From MED-G105 sp039025235 (GTDB lineage: Bacteria; Pseudomonadota; Alphaproteobacteria; Caulobacterales; Parvularculaceae): a stretch of 64,000 nt of DNA. Each line of letters opens with the position of its first letter. Within the stretch, counting starts at the first letter, position 1. The stretch is taken from contig JBCCOS010000012.1 in NCBI GenBank assembly GCA_039025235.1, positions 42,673-106,672 of the forward strand. Direction: 5' to 3'. The notes under the pieces were generated by a model. That model made no database searches. It saw only the letters and a program-made list of their open reading frames with translations, and had not been told where the DNA came from. Shown here piece by piece: positions 43,710 to 53,395 of this stretch. Made by a program: the position numbers and the translations under genes.

Positions 43710-44990
43710 ATGCGCATTCTGGTTTTCAGCCACTATTATCCGCCTGAGGTGAACGCGCCGGCGTCGCGCACGTCTGAGCATTGTAGACGTTGGAGCGACG
43801 CCGGACATGACGTCACCGTGGTGACGTGCGCTCCTAATCATCCGCGGGGTGAAATTTACCCCGGATATAAAAACAAGCTCTTTCAGTCCGAGATGGAAGA
43901 CGGCGTTCGGGTCGTCCGCGTCTGGACCTACTTCGCGGCGAATGAAGGTTTTGTGCGCAGGACGGCGAATTACGTCTCGTACATGTTCTCGGCCGCCCTA
44001 GCTGCGATGCCTTTAAAACGACCCGACATTATATTATCGACATCGCCGCAATTTTTCTGTGGCTTAACAGGCCTGTTGGCGAAATGGATGCGACGGACGC
44101 CTTGGGTGTTTGAAGTTCGCGATCTGTGGCCGGAGAGCATTGTCAGCGTCGGCGCGATGAGGAAAGGTTTCGCCGTTCGGTGTCTCGAAGGATTGGAATC
44201 CTTCGCGTACAAACACGCCGACCATATTGTATCTGTCACGGATGCGTTTGTACCCCATATTGCCGATCGATCGGGAGCGACAAAGGTCTCGGTCGTCAAG
44301 AACGGCGTAAACCTAGATCTCTTCAAGAAGCAAGGCGACGCCGCGCGCACGAAGGCGCGCTTTGGTTTTGAAGGCCGCTTCATCGCCGCCTATGTCGGAA
44401 CGCATGGTTTGGCGCATGGTCTCGACACGGTTCTCGACGCGGCGCGCCAACTCAAGAACGATGACCGCATCGGCTTTCTACTGGTCGGCGACGGCGCCGA
44501 AAGAGCACGTCTTCAAGCGCGCGCTGACGAGATGGCGCTCGACAATCTCCTAATCGTCGGTCAATTGCCGAAGTCGGACATGCCGGCTGTCTGGTCGGCG
44601 ACCGACGCCAGTTTGATCGTTTTAAAGAAGAGCGACACTTTCAAAAAGGTGTTGCCCTCGAAGATGTTCGAAGCGATGGCGATGGAGCGCCCGATCATCC
44701 TTGGGGTGGAGGGCGAGGCGAAAGCGTTGTTGGAGGAAGCAAACGCCGGCGTTGCGATCAGGCCGGAAGACGCCCGCGCACTGGCAGCCAGCGTAAAAGA
44801 ACTTGCGGAGCGGCCCGACCTCGCCAAACGATACGGTGAGAACGGACTAACCCACGTCCGGACCTACTTCGATCGGCGCAAACTTGCGGCGCGATATCTT
44901 GACCTGCTCGCCGACAACGCTCGCACGGGTAATCGTGACGCCGCCAAAGCTAAGTTCCACAAGGATGGCGTGCGCACGGTCGAGTCATGA
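43710..44990 (+). CDS. glycosyltransferase, GT4 (WbuB-like)
   Basis: 426 residues in a GT-B fold. The N-terminal FSHYYPPEVNAPASR and VVTCAPNHPRGEIYPGY are typical of WbuB/WcaI transferases. WVFEVRDLWPES follows, and the C-terminal half has VSVVKNGVNLDLF and a donor-binding MFEAMAMERPIILGVEG with the GT4 Glu residues. WbuB enzymes transfer an N-acetylated amino sugar to a lipid-linked glycan. Its 3' end overlaps the heparinase-family gene by 4 bp. Confidence 0.9.
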   Translation: MRILVFSHYYPPEVNAPASRTSEHCRRWSDAGHDVTVVTCAPNHPRGEIYPGYKNKLFQSEMEDGVRVVRVWTYFAANEGFVRRTANYVSYMFSAALAAMPLKRPDIILSTSPQFFCGLTGLLAKWMRRTPWVFEVRDLWPESIVSVGAMRKGFAVRCLEGLESFAYKHADHIVSVTDAFVPHIADRSGATKVSVVKNGVNLDLFKKQGDAARTKARFGFEGRFIAAYVGTHGLAHGLDTVLDAARQLKNDDRIGFLLVGDGAERARLQARADEMALDNLLIVGQLPKSDMPAVWSATDASLIVLKKSDTFKKVLPSKMFEAMAMERPIILGVEGEAKALLEEANAGVAIRPEDARALAASVKELAERPDLAKRYGENGLTHVRTYFDRRKLAARYLDLLADNARTGNRDAAKAKFHKDGVRTVES

Positions 44991-46681
44991 GTGCGGGATT
45001 GATTGCTCGGACGCGGAGGTCGATAGAGTTCGCGCGACATATGTCCGCCTCAAAACTGATTAGGCGGATTGAGCTCGATCTTAAGCGCCGAATGCGCGAT
45101 CGCTTTCAAACAGCGGCAAGACAAGTCCCAGCATTGAACCGCCGTCAAGATCGCCCGGCGCCTCTCTTCTCGTCCCGCACCCGTCTCGCGCCTGAGCTTT
45201 CTGCGAATGGCGCGCTCACCTTCCGGTTCGTCAATCAACCCGTTTTAACGTCTCTCGGCGAGATCGATTGGCAGGCCCCTGGGCCAGGCGCTGCGAATCA
45301 ACTGCGGCGCATGAACCTCCATTATATGGAATACCTTGAAGGAGCGCCGGATACGCTTTGGGCGGCGCTTGTATCGGATTGGATTACGGAAAACGGGACC
45401 GCCACGCCTGGCGCTTGGCGCGACAGCTGGAACAGCTACGCTTTGTCTTTGCGTGTTGTGGTTTGGCTTCAAGAGCTTGTGCGCCGTGAGGCGTCGCTAC
45501 CGGCTGATATCGTCGCGACAGTTGAAGACAACGCGGCGCGACAGTTGGTTTTCCTCGAAAGCAATCTCGAGACCGATCTCGGCGGCAATCATCTCATCAA
45601 GAACATAAAAACGCTGATTTGGGCGGGGCGATATTTTGACGGCGCAGCGGCGGATCGCTGGCTCGAGAAAGGGGTATCGCTTCTCCACCGCGAACTCGGC
45701 ACGCAAGTGCTTAGCGACGGCATGCACTATGAGCGTTCTCCAGCCTATCACAATCAGGTCTTTGCGGATCTCTTGGAATGCCGACATGCCCTAGGTTGCG
45801 ACCCGACCGGCGGTGATTTGGATATAACGCTCGCGAATATGGCGCAAGCCACCGCCGATCTTGCTCATCCTGACGGATTGATCGCGCAGTTTAATGACGC
45901 CGGGTTAAGCATGGCCTATGGGAGTGCGCAGTGCCTTGCGGCCTTTGCCCGGCTTTTCGGCGCCGCGCCGACGGCGCGCGGGACGTTCTGCCTGCCGAAG
46001 GCCGGTTACGCGGGGTTGAGGACAGATACGACGTATTTTGTCGCCGATTGCGGACCGATCGCACCCGACGATCTCCCAGCGCATGGTCATGGCGATGTGT
46101 TGAGTTTCGAATGGTCCGTTTACGGACAGAGAATAATCGTTGATCAGGGAGTATTCGAATATGTCGCCGGAGAGAAGCGCGCGGCTTCGCGAAGTGCGTC
46201 TAACCATAATACGCTTTGCATTGATGGATCGGACCAGGCTGAGTTTTTTAGCGCCTTCCGTTGCGGACGCCGACCGAACACGGATATTATCGCTTGCGAA
46301 CTTAATCACGGCAGGCTCGTCTTTGAAGGTCGTCACGACGGATTCGCCAATCTCCCTGACGGCCCCGTCCACCGGAGGCGTTTCGACGCGAGTTCGGCGG
46401 GCCTCGAGATTGAAGATCGGATCGAACGACAGACCGACTGGCCTGCTCAGATCCGCTTCCTTCTGCATCCGGATGTCCGCGTTGAGGCGCTTGAAGGCGG
46501 CGTCCGCCTCCATACCGAAAAAGCGGTGATCGCCGTTCGCTCTGAACAAGAGATCGAAGTTGTTCCGGCGGTCTGGTGGCCGGATATGGGGCGCGAAGAG
46601 ACAACAACGCGTCTCGTTAGTAGTTTACCCCCGGGTGAAGCAGTCCTTAGGACATCGCTTGTCCTAGAAGAAACTCGTTAA
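44987..46681 (+). CDS. heparinase II/III family protein
   Basis: 564 residues. An N-terminal helical domain (MNLHYMEYL near residue 106, then NSYALSLRVVVWLQEL, GNHLIKNIKTLIWAG and YERSPAYHNQV) precedes a beta-sandwich domain. The latter carries LPAHGHGDVLSFEWS (His/Asp, about residue 364) and SNHNTLCIDG. The family cleaves uronic-acid-containing polysaccharides by beta-elimination. No convincing signal peptide is visible, odd for a lyase, so it may act inside the cell or have another role in assembly. It overlaps both the WbuB-type transferase and, nearly, the oxidoreductase gene. Confidence 0.88.
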   Translation: MSAGLIARTRRSIEFARHMSASKLIRRIELDLKRRMRDRFQTAARQVPALNRRQDRPAPLFSSRTRLAPELSANGALTFRFVNQPVLTSLGEIDWQAPGPGAANQLRRMNLHYMEYLEGAPDTLWAALVSDWITENGTATPGAWRDSWNSYALSLRVVVWLQELVRREASLPADIVATVEDNAARQLVFLESNLETDLGGNHLIKNIKTLIWAGRYFDGAAADRWLEKGVSLLHRELGTQVLSDGMHYERSPAYHNQVFADLLECRHALGCDPTGGDLDITLANMAQATADLAHPDGLIAQFNDAGLSMAYGSAQCLAAFARLFGAAPTARGTFCLPKAGYAGLRTDTTYFVADCGPIAPDDLPAHGHGDVLSFEWSVYGQRIIVDQGVFEYVAGEKRAASRSASNHNTLCIDGSDQAEFFSAFRCGRRPNTDIIACELNHGRLVFEGRHDGFANLPDGPVHRRRFDASSAGLEIEDRIERQTDWPAQIRFLLHPDVRVEALEGGVRLHTEKAVIAVRSEQEIEVVPAVWWPDMGREETTTRLVSSLPPGEAVLRTSLVLEETR

Positions 46682-46712
46682 TTGTTTAAGTTATAAAGCG
46701 AGCGCCATTGCG

Positions 46713-48860
46713 ATGAAGCAGGTTCAGCAAAATTATCGGACCGGCGAGCTCAGGGTATCCGACGTTCCCGCTCCTAGAGTAGGGACGCGCAGTCTGCTGG
46801 TTGCGACGCGAATCTCGCTGATCTCGTCGGGCACTGAAAAACAGCTAATGGACTTGGCGAAAGCGTCGCTTGCAGGCAAAGCGATGGCGCGACCTGATCT
46901 GGTGAGGCAGACGCTGCGCAAGGCGCAAGCCGATGGGTTAAGGCCAACCATTGAGAGAGTCTTTGCCAAGCTCGATACGTCGATACCATTGGGCTACAGT
47001 CTCGCCGGCGAAATTGTCGAGTGCGGCCGTGGTGCTGGAGGGTACGCTGTGGGCGATCGCGTGGCTTGCGCCGGTGCAGGCCTCGCCAATCATGCTGAGT
47101 TCAACGCTGTTCCGAAAAACCTGACGGTCCGGATCCCGGATAATGTCAGCGATGAAGATGCGAGCTTCGTGACCTTGGGCGCGATAGCTCTGCAGGGCGT
47201 GCGTCAAGCTCAACCAACGCTCGGGGAACGCGTGGTCGTCATGGGACTTGGTTTAATTGGTCTACTGACGGTTCAGCTCCTGAAGGCCAATGGATGCGCT
47301 GTTCTGGGCTTTGATCCGAATTTGGAGCGCACGAAACTGGCTGAGGCGCTCGGCGCCGACGTCGTCGTTAGCGATGCGCTTTCGGACGCCGTTTCCGGTT
47401 TTACGGAGGGGCATGGCGCGGATGCGGTGATCGTTACCGCCTCGACGAAGTCAAATCAGCCGATTAATCAGGCCGCGGAGATCAGCCGCCTAAAAGGACG
47501 CATCGTGGTCGTCGGTTTGGTCGGCATGACGATCGACCGGGAGCCTTTTTACAAGCGCGAGCTCGATCTGCGTCTTTCGATGTCATATGGGCCCGGCCGC
47601 CACGATCCCGACTACGAGCTGTCCGGTCACGATTACCCTTTGGCCTATGTGCGCTGGACCGAACAGCGCAATATGGAGGCTTTTCTTGGTTTGATCGCCG
47701 AAGGCCGCGTAACGCCGCAATCTTTGATTACGCATCGCTTTCCCATTCACGAGGGGGAATCAGCATATTCGCTCATGGTGCGGGGCGAACCGCATCTGGC
47801 CATGTTGCTTACCTATCCCGACAATTCAACGACCCCAATTGTGCGCGAGATCGCACGCGTCGCCCCGCCGGCGCAGGATGGTCGACTGGGGATCGGCTTT
47901 GTCGGGCTCGGTAATTATGCAAAGGGCGTTCTTCTCCCGGCCGTAAAGAAATTTGCAAACGTCCGTCTAACCCATGTGGCGACGTCGACCGGAATCAGCG
48001 CGAGCAATGCGGGCCAAAAGTACGGCTTCGAGACGGTTGCAACCGACCCGTCGGCGGTGTTCGCCCGCGACGAGACGCAGGCCGTATTCATCGCGACACG
48101 ACATGATTCCCATGCAGCGCTAACTGCCGTTGCGCTGCGCGCCGGCAAACACGTTTTCTGTGAGAAGCCGCTCGCCATGAACCTTGAGCAACTCGACGAC
48201 GTTATGGATGCAGCTCGGCATTCGGGTAGTATTTTGACGGTCGGTTTCAATCGCCGTTTCGCACCGCTTCTCTTTAAGGTGCGAGAGGCGCTACAGGCTC
48301 GGTCGGGTCCGCTCGTCATGCTTTATCGAATCAACGCAGGGGAAATTCCCGCTGACAGTTGGATCCAGCGCGATGAAGGTGGCGGCCGTATTGTCGGCGA
48401 GGTCTGTCATTTCATAGACACCCTAGCCGCACTGGCCGAAAGTGCGCCGGTCGAGGTTCAAGCAGTTGCCGCCCGTGGACGCGCTGACGCCGTTTCTGCG
48501 CTCATTCGCTTCGCTGACGGGTCAACAGGGACCATCGTTTATTCGTCACTCGGCGATTCGTCCGTACCAAAAGAATATATAGAAATTTTCTCGTCAGGAC
48601 GCGTGGCACAGATTACAGATTTCACTCACCTCGACCTTAGCGTGAACGGCAAGACAACTACTATGCGGCAGGCTCAGGACAAGGGCCAGTCGGCTCTGGT
48701 GTCAGCATTTTTAGAGGCCGCGCGCACCGGCGGCGCCCCGCCAATTCCGTACAACGATCTTGCCGCCGTCACCGAAACCACCTTCGCCGTAGAAGAAGCG
48801 CTGCGAACGGGTCGCGCGGTGGTGGTCGAGGCGGGTCAGCAAGAGCGCGCATCAGGCTGA
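46713..48860 (+). CDS. bi-domain oxidoreductase: zinc-type alcohol dehydrogenase fused to Gfo/Idh/MocA dehydrogenase
   Basis: 715 residues with two dehydrogenase modules. Residues 1-360 form an MDR-type domain (PLGYSLAGEIVECG, YAVGDRVACAG, VMGLGLIGLLTVQLLKANG). Residues about 390-715 form a Gfo/Idh/MocA domain (IGFVGLGNYAKGVLLPA, FIATRHDSHA, the signature HVFCEKPLA, and GEVCHFIDT). Such fusions recur in polysaccharide loci next to heparinase II/III genes. A plausible role is oxidation and reduction of one nucleotide sugar in a single chain. The exact reaction is unknown. Confidence 0.9.
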   Translation: MKQVQQNYRTGELRVSDVPAPRVGTRSLLVATRISLISSGTEKQLMDLAKASLAGKAMARPDLVRQTLRKAQADGLRPTIERVFAKLDTSIPLGYSLAGEIVECGRGAGGYAVGDRVACAGAGLANHAEFNAVPKNLTVRIPDNVSDEDASFVTLGAIALQGVRQAQPTLGERVVVMGLGLIGLLTVQLLKANGCAVLGFDPNLERTKLAEALGADVVVSDALSDAVSGFTEGHGADAVIVTASTKSNQPINQAAEISRLKGRIVVVGLVGMTIDREPFYKRELDLRLSMSYGPGRHDPDYELSGHDYPLAYVRWTEQRNMEAFLGLIAEGRVTPQSLITHRFPIHEGESAYSLMVRGEPHLAMLLTYPDNSTTPIVREIARVAPPAQDGRLGIGFVGLGNYAKGVLLPAVKKFANVRLTHVATSTGISASNAGQKYGFETVATDPSAVFARDETQAVFIATRHDSHAALTAVALRAGKHVFCEKPLAMNLEQLDDVMDAARHSGSILTVGFNRRFAPLLFKVREALQARSGPLVMLYRINAGEIPADSWIQRDEGGGRIVGEVCHFIDTLAALAESAPVEVQAVAARGRADAVSALIRFADGSTGTIVYSSLGDSSVPKEYIEIFSSGRVAQITDFTHLDLSVNGKTTTMRQAQDKGQSALVSAFLEAARTGGAPPIPYNDLAAVTETTFAVEEALRTGRAVVVEAGQQERASG

Positions 48861-48862
48861 TC

Positions 48863-49702
48863 ATGATGAGACGGCTGAAATGGCGCCTCGGGCGCAAGCT
48901 CTACTGCGACGCCCGCGGCGAACAGACCTCCGGCGACATGCAGCGCAACGGCGAAGCTTTTCTGCAACGCTGCGTCCTCGCCAACGCCCCGACGGGCGCG
49001 TCGCTCGTCGCTTTCGACATCGGCGCCAATCAGGGCGAATGGACCCGCGCGCTGCTCGCGGCCGCGCCGGAAGCGCTTCGCACCCCCGACCGCTTGAAGA
49101 TCCACGCCTTCGAGCCGGTCCCATCCACCGCAGACATGTTCACTGAAGCCGTCTCCAGCCAGGCGGGCGCAGACTGCGTCACGCTGAACCGTTTCGCCCT
49201 TTCCGATGAAAACGGAGAGACCGAGATCGCCGTCTATGACGACGGCGCCGGCACCAACTCCCTGCATTTTAGCCGCGACCCGCGCCGCCCGCAGCGAACC
49301 GAAACCGTACCGCTCAAGACACTCGACCAATACTGCGCCGAAGCGCAGGTCGAGCATGTCCACCTCGTGAAATGCGACGCCGAAGGCCACGACGCCCATG
49401 TCATCAGCGGCGCGCAAGAGAGCCTGAAAGCCAGTCGAATCGATGTGATGCAATTCGAATACAATTATCGCTGGGTGCTTAGCCGAACATTTCTGCGCGA
49501 CGTCTTCGAGATGATCGACGCAACGCCCTACACGCTCGGCCGCGTCGATCCGTCCAGCGTAACCTTATTTGACACCTGGCACTTCGAGCTCGACCGGTTC
49601 TTCCAGTCGAACTACGCCCTGATCCATGAGCGTGCGTTAGATTGGACGCCAACCGTCCGCGGCCGGTTCGACGCCTCAAACGTCTTCGCCACAGATCGAT
49701 AG
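48863..49702 (+). CDS. FkbM family methyltransferase (intact)
   Basis: 279 residues. The SAM site is VAFDIGANQGEWTRAL (about residues 48-63), then IHAFEPVPSTADMF. The FkbM signature near residue 170 reads HLVKCDAEGHDAHVISGA. It probably O-methylates a sugar of the surface glycan. The gene is much richer in G+C than its surroundings (46 of 60 bases in line 49021-49080), suggesting separate acquisition. ATG at 48863 and 48866 are equally possible. It starts 2 bp after the oxidoreductase stop. Confidence 0.88.
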   Translation: MMRRLKWRLGRKLYCDARGEQTSGDMQRNGEAFLQRCVLANAPTGASLVAFDIGANQGEWTRALLAAAPEALRTPDRLKIHAFEPVPSTADMFTEAVSSQAGADCVTLNRFALSDENGETEIAVYDDGAGTNSLHFSRDPRRPQRTETVPLKTLDQYCAEAQVEHVHLVKCDAEGHDAHVISGAQESLKASRIDVMQFEYNYRWVLSRTFLRDVFEMIDATPYTLGRVDPSSVTLFDTWHFELDRFFQSNYALIHERALDWTPTVRGRFDASNVFATDR

Positions 49703-49730
49703 AGACGATTCAACGAATGAGGGGTGAGTG

Positions 49731-50320
49731 ATGCTAGAACGCAGCGCCAAGGCGTTGTTTTACGCAACGGCTGGTCCGCTTATGAAAGCGAACGGGATAA
49801 TCTGCAGAATGTTTATGGCGCCGAAATGCGGCGACATCCGAGTACATTTGGGACCGGGTCAAAAAAACTATATAGAAAACTGGATCAATGTTGACGCGAA
49901 CGCGTTCACCGGTAAATGCGAAGTCTGGGCAGACCTAAGAAATCCCTTGCCGTTCAAAGCGGAAACTGTGTCGGCGGCGTATATCGGGTCGCCGGTCCCA
50001 ATGGCGATACCGCTGTGCGGCGCCTTGTCGAAGGCGACAGCACTTGGTTCGGCGATTGGCCGGACAAACGGCGCTCGGTCGGCGGGCGCTTTGAGAATTT
50101 CATCTTCTGCCGAGGCGAGCACCTGACAATTCTGTTCGAGGACTTTCTCAGAGAAATGCTCGAATACGCCGGATTTGTCGATATTTCAAAGTATAGGGCG
50201 GCCCAGTCGACAGGGCATGCGGAACTCTTCGACGACGTGCTCGGGTTTGAGCTCGAGCCCTCCCGAGATCAACCGCGAAATCTGGTGTTAGAAGCGGTCA
50301 AGCCCCGCACGCCAAGATGA
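49731..50320 (+). pseudogene. SAM methyltransferase gene broken by an internal deletion with frameshift
   Basis: Frame 1 from ATG 49731 encodes a normal N-terminus (VHLGPGQKNYIENWINVDAN, then VWADLRNPLPF and SAAY at about 49980) before reading into unrelated sequence and stopping at 50126. The second frame resumes the family exactly there, GGVYRVAGPNGDTAVRRL, then DWPDKRRSVGGRFENFIF and CRGEHLTIL, to the stop at 50320. Intact relatives have about 30 residues between these blocks, including the EH and LKPGG motifs. The segment is missing here, so the product cannot be a working methyltransferase. Confidence 0.8.
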
Positions 50321-51180
50321 GCCAATCCCCTCGCCTCGCCGTCGTTATGATCACGCTGAATGAAGCGCACAACATGAACGCGGTGCTGGAGACGCTGCGA
50401 GGCGTCGCCGACGAAGTGTTTCTTGTCGACAGTTTCAGTCAAGACAAAACAGTTGCGATAGCGCAAGAGTTTGGCGTGCGGGTTGTGCAGCGGCCTTTCA
50501 AAGGCTTCGGTGATCAATGGAACTTCGCCGTCAATGAAATTCCAATCACCGCAAAATGGACGATGAAGCTTGATCCAGACGAACGAATTACGCCGCAGCT
50601 GGCGTCTAGTATTCGCGCCGCGATCGATGAAGATACTTATGACGGATTTACGCTGGATCGTCAGCTCTGGTTTATGGGCGCGCCTATGCCGGTTCGGCAA
50701 CGCATCCTCAGGATATGGCGCACCGGAATCTGTAAGTTTACGGATGTTTTGGTGAATGAGCATCCCATAGTCGAGGGGAATATCGGTCACGTCAGCGGCG
50801 ATATTGAACATCACGATAGCCCTGACCTGCATCACTGGTTTGATAAGCAAAACCGCTACACGACTGCAGAAGCGCAAACGATTTTTGAAGGCCGCAAACT
50901 TGCTGCGACGCCAAGCCTGTTCGGGTGCGGCCTCGAACGACGCATGTGGTTAAAGCGCGTCTATCGCCACATACCCTTCCGCCATGCCCTGATGTTTCTT
51001 TATTGTTGGCTTTGGCTCGGGGCCTGGCGCAGCGGCCGGCCCGGCTTTATCTGGGCGAGACTACGAGCGACCGTGTTTCGGATGCGCGAGGACAAGCTCT
51101 ATGAAATGCGTCTGCTTGGCGCATCGTACAGCGCCGGAACGAGACCTCGACGGCGCGCTGAGATCACGCGCCGGTCTTGA
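50317..51180 (+). CDS. glycosyltransferase, GT2 (WaaE/KdtX-like)
   Basis: 287 residues. The GT-A motifs are VVMITLNEAHNMNAVLETL, EVFLVDSFSQDKT and MKLDPDERITPQL with the metal-binding Asp residues. The later ILRIWRTGICKFTD and the C-terminal MFLYCWLWLGAWRSGRPGF resemble LPS-core beta-glucosyltransferases of the WaaE type. It should add a hexose to the lipid-linked glycan. Its ATG overlaps the stop of the broken methyltransferase gene. Confidence 0.87.
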   Translation: MSQSPRLAVVMITLNEAHNMNAVLETLRGVADEVFLVDSFSQDKTVAIAQEFGVRVVQRPFKGFGDQWNFAVNEIPITAKWTMKLDPDERITPQLASSIRAAIDEDTYDGFTLDRQLWFMGAPMPVRQRILRIWRTGICKFTDVLVNEHPIVEGNIGHVSGDIEHHDSPDLHHWFDKQNRYTTAEAQTIFEGRKLAATPSLFGCGLERRMWLKRVYRHIPFRHALMFLYCWLWLGAWRSGRPGFIWARLRATVFRMREDKLYEMRLLGASYSAGTRPRRRAEITRRS

Positions 51181-51188
51181 CCGCAAAC

Positions 51189-52334
51189 ATGCCGCCACAG
51201 CTGTTGTCACTGCTCGGTTGTTATTGGCCTGGCAATGAAGCGACAGGGCCAAACCAAAGCTTTCGCTCGCTTGCCATGGCGTTGCGCGGCGAGACCGTTT
51301 TCCGAGTCGTCGGCAGAAGTGAGCACAGCCAGCGGATTGAGGATTGGCGACACGACGGAGCGGTCGAGCGGGCATTGCTGCCCACAGGACGGTTTGGTAC
51401 TCAAGGATTGCGTGGTCTAATCAAAGAAACGCCTTTCGACATATTGTTGTTGAATGGCTTCTTCGACCGTGAGTTTACGATCCCGACACTGATTATGCGA
51501 CGCTTTGGACGGATCCCGCGTGTTCCAACCATCCTGTCGCCGCGTGGTGAATTTGCAGGCGGCGCGCTTTCGCTAAAATCCGAGCGCAAGCACGCTTACC
51601 TTGCGCTTGTCAAACAGCTTGGGCTCTCGCGGGATATCTGGTTTCACGCAACAGAATCCCATGAAGTCGAGGATATCAGGCAGGCTGGTCTGTCCTGTCG
51701 CGGGATTCTGGAAGCGCCCAATCCGCGCCGCTGGTTTGAGCGGCCGGCGGCGGCGCGTCCCGCGAATGCTGATCAGGCGTTGCGGGTGGCGTTCCTCGGC
51801 CGGATCACCCCGGTCAAGAACGTGCTCTTTGCGATTGAGGCTATGGCGCTGGTTGAGGCGCCGATCCACCTCGATCTCTATGGGCCGATAGCGGACGGAG
51901 CCTACTGGAAGCGCTGCGAGGACGCGATCTCTCGGCTTCCAGCCCAAATAACGGTGAACCACAAAGGCGTTCTGCCGAATGCAACCGTTCCTGAAACGCT
52001 CGCGTCTTACGATCTTTTCTTCCTGCCGACGCGAGGGGAGAATTTCGGCCATGCCATCAATGAGGCGCTGATGAGCGGCTTGCCCGCATTGATCGCGAAC
52101 ACGACCCCTTGGCGCGGGTTAGAGGCGGCGCGCGCCGGATGGGACTTGCCTTTAGGAGACCCCGCAAAGTTCGCAGCCGTGATTGATCGATTTGCGTCCA
52201 CGGAAGCCGCCGCGCAGCGAATTTATCGGGACGGCGCGCGCGCCTTTGCCGAAAAGCGCTATCGTGAGAGCGACGCTATTGCGGCGCATCGACGGATGTT
52301 TGATCACGTCCTTGAGGCGAATGTCTTCGGATGA
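51189..52334 (+). CDS. glycosyltransferase, GT4 family
   Basis: 381 residues from ATG 51189; a TTG at 51177, overlapping the previous stop, would add four residues. The N-terminal domain has LLGCYWPGNEATGPNQSF and ILSPRGEF. The C-terminal Glycos_transf_1 domain has VAFLGRITPVKNVLFAIEAM and LPTRGENFGHAINEALMSGL. Substrate and linkage are unknown. The XANTHAN-type PRGE segment is common in exopolysaccharide transferases. It overlaps the next gene by 4 bp. Confidence 0.87.
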   Translation: MPPQLLSLLGCYWPGNEATGPNQSFRSLAMALRGETVFRVVGRSEHSQRIEDWRHDGAVERALLPTGRFGTQGLRGLIKETPFDILLLNGFFDREFTIPTLIMRRFGRIPRVPTILSPRGEFAGGALSLKSERKHAYLALVKQLGLSRDIWFHATESHEVEDIRQAGLSCRGILEAPNPRRWFERPAAARPANADQALRVAFLGRITPVKNVLFAIEAMALVEAPIHLDLYGPIADGAYWKRCEDAISRLPAQITVNHKGVLPNATVPETLASYDLFFLPTRGENFGHAINEALMSGLPALIANTTPWRGLEAARAGWDLPLGDPAKFAAVIDRFASTEAAAQRIYRDGARAFAEKRYRESDAIAAHRRMFDHVLEANVFG

Positions 52335-53395
52335 CTTGGCGGAACCTTCGATGGCATGTCGGCGCTGCTGTGCTTGAGCCTGGCAGGGGCGGCATATCCC
52401 GCGTGGCTCGGATGACCATACGCACACTGATTGAAGAGAGCGTCGATGTGCGGCTCTCAACGCTACTTGATCAAGACGCTCATGAGATCGGCGGACAGCG
52501 GTCGTGGACGGCTAAGGGGAGCCGTTTAGCTTACGCCGCACGTTGTCATCGTGCGGGGCTCGCCTGCGATTTGGCGCTTTATGACGCCGTCGGCGTGGCG
52601 CGCGCCCACCCTCGGCTGCCGGTGCTAAATAAGTCCTATGGCGTCTGGATTCATGGAGTGGAGGTTTGGGACAGTTTGTCTGCGGATCGGGAGCGGGCTT
52701 TGCGCGGTGCTGATTTTGTGCTGGTGAACTCGCAATTCACGCTGGATCGGTTCAACATGCTGTATCCTCCGTTGAAGAACGCTCACGTCGTGTGCCTCGC
52801 AACTGAAGAGGACACAGCGCCGCCGCAAGCCCGTTTCGACGGGCCGCCAACGGCGCTGCTCATCGGCCGATCCGACAAGCACAATTTCCGCAAAGGCCAC
52901 AAAGAAGTTATTGAAAGCTGGGCGGCCGTGACGGCGGCGGTTCCTGGCGCACGGTTGCTCCTGGCGGGCGGCGGCGACGGGTTGGACTTGCTGCGCGAAA
53001 CGGCGGCCGCTTCTTCAGCTCGGGGTTCGATTGAGGTGCTGGGCTTCGTGCCGGAAGACGATCTGCCCGCGCTTTGGGCCCGCGCTCATGTGTTCGTCCA
53101 ACCGAGTTGGAAGGAAGGGTTTGGCCTCGTCTATATCGAAGCCATGCGTCACGGCTTGCCGGTGATCGCGTCGATCCACGACGCCGGGCGGGAAGTGAAC
53201 GATGACGGGGTCACCGGATACAATGTGGATTTGAGTTGTCCTAAAAGCCTCGCGGACCGGCTTATCTGTTTGTTGCGCTCGCCCGATGCGGCGCAGTCCA
53301 TGGGCGCGGCCGGCCAGGAACGCTGGCGGCAGCAGTTCCGCTTCAGCGCCTTCAAAAAGCGCCTTGCTGGGACGTTGGACGCGGTGATGCATTGA
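52331..53395 (+). CDS. glycosyltransferase, GT4 family
   Basis: 354 residues. The start ATG 52331 overlaps the previous stop. The N-terminal half includes GRGGISRVARMTI and SYGVWIHGVEVWD. The C-terminal half shows ALLIGRSDKHNFRKGHKEVI, VLGFVPEDDLPALWARAHV and QPSWKEGFGLVYIEAMRHGL with the two donor-site Glu. It is a retaining GT-B enzyme of unknown specificity. It is part of the tightly overlapping block 50317-56539. Confidence 0.88.
   Translation: MTWRNLRWHVGAAVLEPGRGGISRVARMTIRTLIEESVDVRLSTLLDQDAHEIGGQRSWTAKGSRLAYAARCHRAGLACDLALYDAVGVARAHPRLPVLNKSYGVWIHGVEVWDSLSADRERALRGADFVLVNSQFTLDRFNMLYPPLKNAHVVCLATEEDTAPPQARFDGPPTALLIGRSDKHNFRKGHKEVIESWAAVTAAVPGARLLLAGGGDGLDLLRETAAASSARGSIEVLGFVPEDDLPALWARAHVFVQPSWKEGFGLVYIEAMRHGLPVIASIHDAGREVNDDGVTGYNVDLSCPKSLADRLICLLRSPDAAQSMGAAGQERWRQQFRFSAFKKRLAGTLDAVMH

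Noticed and set aside
45905..46549. 214-codon minus-strand open frame antisense to the heparinase-family gene
   Set aside because: Same antisense effect; the sense protein has complete family motifs.
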